From the NCBI GenBank assembly GCA_017529175.1, contig JAFXNX010000133.1, positions 1 through 9,097 of the forward strand: a DNA stretch of 9,097 nt, read 5' to 3'. Both the position numbers and the translations under genes were made by a program. Below, piece after piece: positions 4,895-9,097 of the stretch. The notes under the pieces were generated by a model that worked only from the letters and a program-made list of their open reading frames with translations, had not been told where the DNA came from and did no database searches. Source of the DNA: Clostridia bacterium (GTDB lineage Bacteria > Bacillota_A > Clostridia > Oscillospirales > CAG-272). The first letter of the stretch is position 1, and each line of letters begins with the position of its first letter.

Positions 4895-5851
4895 ATGGAA
4901 ATGACCGAAACGAAAAAGATCACAACAGAAAAAAGACAGACCGTACATATCATCAATCCGGTCTCCGGGAGCGGCAGAAAGTTCAAACGGACGAGGCGCG
5001 CTCTCGCCGATCTCGGCGAAAAAATATACCTGACGAAAAGAGAGAGCGACTGCAGGGAATTTGTCGCGGAGCTTCTTGCAAAGGACCCGTTCGCGCACGT
5101 CGTCGCCCACGGAGGTGACGGTACGATGAACGAGGCGGTGAGCGGCATCATGGACGCGGGAGCGGGAAAGACGGCTCTTTTCACGGGCATTCCCGCCGGA
5201 AGCGGAAACGATTTTCTTCGCTATGCGGCGGAAGAAATGAACGTCGAAGGGCGCGAGTATCCGATCGATCTTATCGGGGCGAACGGCAAATACTCCGTCA
5301 ACGTGATAAACGTGGGATTCGACTGCACAGTCGTTTCGGAAGCGGAGAGGATAAGACGCGCGCCCGGCATCGGCAACAGCTTTTCATATATACTCGGAGT
5401 CGTCAGCGCCCTCGGAAAAAAAGAGGCGTTTGAAACCGACGTCGTGTTCGAGGGAGTCGGGGACGGAAATAAAGAGAACGAGACTCTGCACGGAAAATAT
5501 CTGCTTGCGGCGATCGCCAACTGCAGATATTACGGAGGCGGCTTTAAGGTCGCGCCGATAGCGAAGCCGGACGACGGGCTTCTTGACGTCATCCTCGTCA
5601 ATGATATTAAAATACCTAAATTCGCAAAACTGATATCCGATTTCAGAAAAGGAACTCATATTTCCGAAAAAGGATACCTGAAAGATAAATTCCGCGACGT
5701 CATGACCTTCAAAAGATGCCGCAAAATATCATTCGAAGGCGTGAAAAAGATATGCTACGACGGCGAGATATTCGACGAAAACGAGATCTCTGCCGAGGCG
5801 CTTCCATGCGCCGTAGTATTTACTCCTCCGAAGAAAGAGTGGATCATATGA
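4895..5851 (+). CDS. Diacylglycerol kinase family (DagK/YegS-like) lipid kinase
   Basis: Members phosphorylate diacylglycerol or related lipids with ATP at the inner face of the membrane, recycling them into phospholipid synthesis. The 318-residue product has the family order: nucleotide-binding start HIINPVSGSGRKFK, GGDGT (73-77) with the loop HGGDGTMNEAV, GIPAGSGNDF (98-107), INVGFDC, then the beta-sandwich C-terminal domain with YYGGGFKVAP and PDDGLLDVILV. Start at 4895 is chosen because GGAGG (4882-4886) lies 8 nt upstream. An ATG at 4877 overlapping the previous stop is possible, and the frame is open further upstream inside the HAD gene. Its TGA overlaps the ATG of the secreted esterase gene. 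I do not assign dgkB because YegS/BmrU-type paralogues look alike at this level. Confidence 0.92.
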   Translation: MEMTETKKITTEKRQTVHIINPVSGSGRKFKRTRRALADLGEKIYLTKRESDCREFVAELLAKDPFAHVVAHGGDGTMNEAVSGIMDAGAGKTALFTGIPAGSGNDFLRYAAEEMNVEGREYPIDLIGANGKYSVNVINVGFDCTVVSEAERIRRAPGIGNSFSYILGVVSALGKKEAFETDVVFEGVGDGNKENETLHGKYLLAAIANCRYYGGGFKVAPIAKPDDGLLDVILVNDIKIPKFAKLISDFRKGTHISEKGYLKDKFRDVMTFKRCRKISFEGVKKICYDGEIFDENEISAEALPCAVVFTPPKKEWII

Positions 5852-8800
5852 AACACGGTCTCATACTGCGTATTATTTCCGCCGCGGCAGCATTATTATT
5901 GTGTCTGCCGCAGTGTTTTATCCCCGCCGCGGCGTCGGAAGACGTCGTCACGGTGTCGTTCAACGCCCCATCCTGCATAACGCGCTTTTCAGGCGTTCAC
6001 AGTCTTGCCGTATCGTTTTCGGAGGGCGACGGGAGCGTGCTGACGGCGGTGGCGGGAGACGATCCGTTCGTCTCGGTTTCTTTTGAAGACGACGATATAT
6101 CCGCGGACGATTACAAATACGTCGCGTTGACTTACAGAGTGCCGGTGACAGATTCTATGACAGCGACGACGACGGAGCTGTTTATGTGCGCAGGGGATAT
6201 CGCGGGAGCGACTCCGGGCTGCAGCGTACAGTTCCACCCGGAAAGAGGGTACAAATACAGATCCTATATAGTCGATATGTCCGCAGTCTCCTACTGGAGC
6301 GGAAAGATACATTCGATAAGACTCGACTCCTTTACAAGCGGAGCCGTTTGGGACGCTTTTTATATATACTCCGTTTCTTTCTGCCGCGACGGCGATTCGG
6401 CGTCGCGCGCCGCGAATGACTGCAGACGGCGCGCAGACGGTATGCTTGCGGATATCGACGAGGCAAAGCTGTCGAGGACGTATTACGATCTTGCGATGTA
6501 CACCGAACCGTACTGGAACGGAAACGTCGTGTATAACGAGGCGGTATATCCTTTGAGGGAGCCTGGCGGTTCGATGCTCCCGATAAGACTTATGTACGAC
6601 GCGAAGCGCGTCGTTTCCGTCAGAAATTCCGAGCTGAACGTTGAATATAAATACGGCGCAGACTACACGACGGACGAGGACGGACGTCTCGTTATCGCTC
6701 CGAGCGGCGCGATAGCGACGATCCCTTATACGGATTATATAAGAAACACGAAGCCGTCGCAGGACGCGTCGAAATGGATGGACACGCGCGACGGCAGGTA
6801 TATGTATTTTTCGGAGACGGGAGACCTTCACCGTTCTCAGCTCGCGGTGACCTACGTTCATGAGGACGACTGGACGGGAGCAGTCCCCGAGAGCAAGCTC
6901 GATCTTCTGCCGAAGAGCGCCGCGGCTCTTTCGGAAAAGCGGGCGATGAACGTAGTATTCATCGGCGACAGTGTGACCTTCGGATGCAACGCTTCTTCGA
7001 TGTCGAACATAAATTCGAGACCTTTTATGCCGACGTATCCCGAAATGACGATAACCGCGCTGAAAGCGAAATACGGTTATTCTTCCATAAACTACATCAA
7101 TACCGCCGTCGGCGGCACGACCTCCTCGTGGGGCGCCGACGAGACTCCATCGAGAGTCGTCGCCAACGCGCCGGATCTCGTTTTCATCGGATTCGGTACG
7201 AACGACGGAACGATCCTCGTCGCGCCGTCGGATTACAAAGCGAACATAAAGTCTATAATCGACACAACGAGGAGTTCATATCCGAACGCGGAATTCGTCC
7301 TGATCTCGCCGAGCGTGATCAATCCGATAACTCATTTTTACGGCAGACAGGAAGAATATATGCCGATCCTTCAGCAGATAGAAGACGAGTATGACGGCGT
7401 CGTTTTCGTCGATATGATGACGATGCACAAATCGCTTCTCGAGAGAAAGAAATACAACGATATGACGGGAAACAACGTCAATCACCCCAACGATTTTCTG
7501 ATCCGTATGTACGTTCAGTCTATCATGGCGACGCTCTCGCCGTCTGACATCGAAGAAGTGAAAAAGACGGCGCTTCGCGCGCTTGCGTCATACGTCGATC
7601 TGTCGGATTACAGAGAGGCGGAGAAACTCACCGTCGCGTCGATCCTTGACACGTTCTCCTCCCGCATATCGGCGGCAGAGGACTCGTCGACCGTTCGCCG
7701 TGAGCTTGCAAACGCAAAATCGGAGCTCGACGGCGTGAAGACCGCGGCGGAATACGAGGCGGAAGAGCTTGATTTCACATATCTTAAGTTCAACACGAGA
7801 GCGTCTCTTGCGGCGGTGACGTACCGCAACAACGTGGCGCTGTCACTCACAGGGGAAGGCGGCTTTATGGTAGCCGCGAGCGAGGGCGGCGATCCCTTCT
7901 TCCGTATCGGATACGACGGAAAAGGCATTTCCGCATCCGAGTACAAATATATAACGCTGATATACAAGGTCCCGGACGGCGCCGTGAATCCCACCGCGTC
8001 GCAAGTCTTCTTCACAACGTCGACGAATCCTTACGAAAGCGAGGACAAGTCCGTATCGTTCTCAAAGAACGTCGGAGAGTGGTCGTATATAACGATAGAT
8101 CTTTCGGATAAGCCGTACTGGACGGGGACCGTCTCGTCCGTGCGAATCGATACGTTCGCGATGTATATGGGAAGCGATCCCGTGATATTCCACTCCGTCC
8201 GTATGTTCAAGGACAGGTCCGACGCCGAGAGCTTTGCGTCCTCGTGCGCGTACAACCTGAACTATCCGCCGGCGGCAAGCGAGAAGATCGACTTCACAAA
8301 GGCATCGGACCGCGCGCTTATCGCGCCGTATATCATGACAAAGCGGCCGGGCGACGCGGATGAGAACGGGTATATAAGTCTTCGCGACTGCGACGCTATG
8401 AAACGGGTCATAGCGGGAGACCTCACAGATTACGACAAGGACACCTGTGACGCGGACCGCGACGGCGCGGTCACGCTGAAGGACCTGTCGGCGCTCAAAG
8501 CGCATATCGCGGGACTTGAAGACCTTTTGCCGTTTGAAGCTCCGACGGCAAGCTTATCGTTCTCCGACACGGACGGAGCCCTCATTGCGCCGAGAGGAAA
8601 GTATTCCGCCGTGACGGTCGGCCTTGAAGACGTCGACCTTACGGATACCATTTACACGATATCGTTTGAATACGCAAACGACGGAACCGATACAGTTCCC
8701 GTTACGGTAGCTCTTATCGGTGACGGCGGAGAGAGCGTCGTTTGCGAAGGATCGTTTGACGCAGCGCCATCGCGCGGGGAAGCGAAAGTGACGCTGACGC

Positions 8801-8898
8801 CGGGCGATTCGCACGGACGGATCGCGTCGATGAAGATCTCCTTTGAAGGAGACGGGATAGGTATCGTGTCGATCGGGATCTCTTCAGTGAATAATTAA
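5848..8898 (+). CDS. Secreted dockerin-containing SGNH/GDSL esterase with duplicated accessory module
   Basis: The product has 1016 residues. A signal peptide (charged MKHGLILR, hydrophobic core, cleavage near AAA/S at 29-30) directs export. Module A, about 33-193, is beta-rich (DDYKYVALTYRV, YWSGKIHSIRLDSF). Residues ~194-365 form a beta-rich lead-in. The SGNH hydrolase follows at about 368-565: GDSVTFG with Ser375, AVGGTT with Gly422, GTND with Asn452 and NHPND with His546. A helical, charged spacer spans ~566-640. Module B, about 642-801, repeats module A (SEYKYITLIYKV, YWTGTVSSVRIDTF). The type I dockerin, about 834-890, has two EF-hand loops starting at Asp836 (DADENGYISLRD) and Asp868 (DADRDGAVTLKD). 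A C-terminal beta domain occupies ~892-1016. Likely role: carbohydrate deacetylation within a cohesin-based enzyme complex. The signal peptide fixes the start; it overlaps the lipid kinase by 4 nt with only weak AAGAAAGAG ahead, implying coupled translation. Confidence 0.9.
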   Translation: MKHGLILRIISAAAALLLCLPQCFIPAAASEDVVTVSFNAPSCITRFSGVHSLAVSFSEGDGSVLTAVAGDDPFVSVSFEDDDISADDYKYVALTYRVPVTDSMTATTTELFMCAGDIAGATPGCSVQFHPERGYKYRSYIVDMSAVSYWSGKIHSIRLDSFTSGAVWDAFYIYSVSFCRDGDSASRAANDCRRRADGMLADIDEAKLSRTYYDLAMYTEPYWNGNVVYNEAVYPLREPGGSMLPIRLMYDAKRVVSVRNSELNVEYKYGADYTTDEDGRLVIAPSGAIATIPYTDYIRNTKPSQDASKWMDTRDGRYMYFSETGDLHRSQLAVTYVHEDDWTGAVPESKLDLLPKSAAALSEKRAMNVVFIGDSVTFGCNASSMSNINSRPFMPTYPEMTITALKAKYGYSSINYINTAVGGTTSSWGADETPSRVVANAPDLVFIGFGTNDGTILVAPSDYKANIKSIIDTTRSSYPNAEFVLISPSVINPITHFYGRQEEYMPILQQIEDEYDGVVFVDMMTMHKSLLERKKYNDMTGNNVNHPNDFLIRMYVQSIMATLSPSDIEEVKKTALRALASYVDLSDYREAEKLTVASILDTFSSRISAAEDSSTVRRELANAKSELDGVKTAAEYEAEELDFTYLKFNTRASLAAVTYRNNVALSLTGEGGFMVAASEGGDPFFRIGYDGKGISASEYKYITLIYKVPDGAVNPTASQVFFTTSTNPYESEDKSVSFSKNVGEWSYITIDLSDKPYWTGTVSSVRIDTFAMYMGSDPVIFHSVRMFKDRSDAESFASSCAYNLNYPPAASEKIDFTKASDRALIAPYIMTKRPGDADENGYISLRDCDAMKRVIAGDLTDYDKDTCDADRDGAVTLKDLSALKAHIAGLEDLLPFEAPTASLSFSDTDGALIAPRGKYSAVTVGLEDVDLTDTIYTISFEYANDGTDTVPVTVALIGDGGESVVCEGSFDAAPSRGEAKVTLTPGDSHGRIASMKISFEGDGIGIVSIGISSVNN
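8350..8520 (+). other. Type I dockerin domain coding segment
   Basis: Two 22-residue repeats 32 residues apart each have all five calcium positions intact: Asp-Asp-Asn-Ser-Asp in the first, Asp-Asp-Asp-Thr-Asp in the second. Each is followed by a helix ending in IAG. Residues at the usual cohesin-contact positions 10, 11, 17 and 18 are Leu, Arg, Lys, Arg in repeat 1 and Leu, Lys, Lys, Ala in repeat 2. Type I dockerins bind scaffoldin cohesins. Unusually, the domain is not at the C-terminus; about 125 residues follow. Confidence 0.88.
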
Positions 8899-8914
8899 AC
8901 TAATAGAATAACTG

Positions 8915-8948
8915 AAAAGAGGCTGTCGCATTAAAGACAGCCTCTTTT
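8915..8948. terminator. Intrinsic terminator of the HAD / lipid kinase / esterase operon
   Basis: A perfect 13-bp stem, AAAAGAGGCTGTC (8915-8927) with GACAGCCTCTTTT (8936-8948), encloses an 8-nt loop. The T run inside the 3' arm and TAATATT behind it serve as the U tract. It starts 16 nt after the esterase stop. The symmetric A/T ends mean it could also stop transcription coming from the right. Confidence 0.92.
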
Positions 8949-8982
8949 AATATTACTGGTGAATTATACTATCAAGTGCAAC

Positions 8983-9028
8983 AGGAAGGAAAAGAGAAAC
9001 AAGAAAAAAGAAGCAAAAAAAGAAGAAG
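8983..9028 (+). repeat. Polypurine tract
   Basis: Of 46 bases, all are A or G except C at 9000 and 9013. It contains runs of six and seven A. It lies between the operon terminator and the next gene's start and has no open frame of note. It may be part of the leader of an insertion element. Confidence 0.6.
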
Positions 9029-9088
9029 TTCATATAAATCTCTGGTAGAATAGAGTTACCACACACCAAACACCGAGAGGAGATTCAT

Positions 9089-9097
9089 ATGAACTAC
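9089..9097 (+). CDS. Start of an unidentified gene (three codons), possibly a transposase
   Basis: ATG AAC TAC (Met-Asn-Tyr) is preceded by GAGAGGAG (9075-9082) with 6-nt spacing, and a TAGAAT at 9046-9051 could be its -10 region. The gene runs off the window. MNY is a common start of IS30-family transposases, and the upstream stretch ATCAAGTGCAAC (8971-8982) recalls the ends of such elements. With three codons this is only a guess. Confidence 0.4.

Noticed and set aside
5716..5847. Upstream extension of the esterase frame by 44 codons
   Set aside because: The extension lies inside the lipid kinase gene and would bury the clear signal peptide beginning at 5848.
5989..6861. 290-residue open frame on the minus strand
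   Set aside because: It is antisense to the dockerin esterase, very rich in Arg/Val/His as mirror frames are, and has no start signals.

Overview
The window looks like a chromosomal segment of a Gram-positive Clostridia bacterium, probably related to Ruminococcus/Oscillospiraceae and of gut or rumen type. This is inferred from strong GGAGG ribosome binding sites, near-consensus TTGACA/TATAAT promoters, a type I dockerin on a secreted esterase, a clostridial TtcA, and IS3-type insertion sequence remains. No rRNA, tRNA, CRISPR array or replication origin is visible.

Left edge (1-152): the last 25 codons of an IS3-family (IS150-like) transposase and the element's terminal inverted repeat, ending almost exactly at the base of a 15-bp palindrome that sits just downstream of ttcA. 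Positions 159-2849 are housekeeping: ttcA (tRNA 2-thiocytidine synthesis, minus strand), a divergent leaderless zinc amidase (plus strand) whose terminator lies inside the 3' end of trmD, and a rimM-trmD pair (minus strand, 4-bp overlap). rimM-trmD have their own promoter and a structured leader, with no rpsP next to them.

Centre (2850-3991): two divergent near-perfect promoters lie back to back. The plus-strand one drives a 28-codon gene for a tiny hydrophobic peptide, closed by a strong intrinsic terminator. Behind it are a small P-loop kinase-like gene and the relic of an ABC exporter that has lost nearly everything between its first ~58 and last ~17 codons.

Right half (4019-8948): a three-gene operon with its own promoter and a 13-bp-stem terminator. 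It encodes a Cof-type HAD phosphatase, a diacylglycerol/lipid kinase-family protein, and a 1016-residue secreted multidomain SGNH esterase. The genes are packed tightly (14-nt gap, then a 4-nt overlap). The esterase has a signal peptide, two copies of a ~160-residue beta-rich module flanking the catalytic region, a helical spacer, a dockerin with two intact calcium-binding repeats, and a further C-terminal beta domain. It is most simply read as a cellulosome-type, polysaccharide-deacetylating enzyme; its cohesin partner is not in the window.

Right edge (8949-9097): a purine-only tract and the first three codons of another gene with a good ribosome binding site, possibly another insertion sequence.

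The best candidates for something undescribed are the free-standing 28-residue peptide cassette, the duplicated module of the dockerin esterase, and the two genes whose only good Shine-Dalgarno sequence is separated from the start codon by a hairpin.
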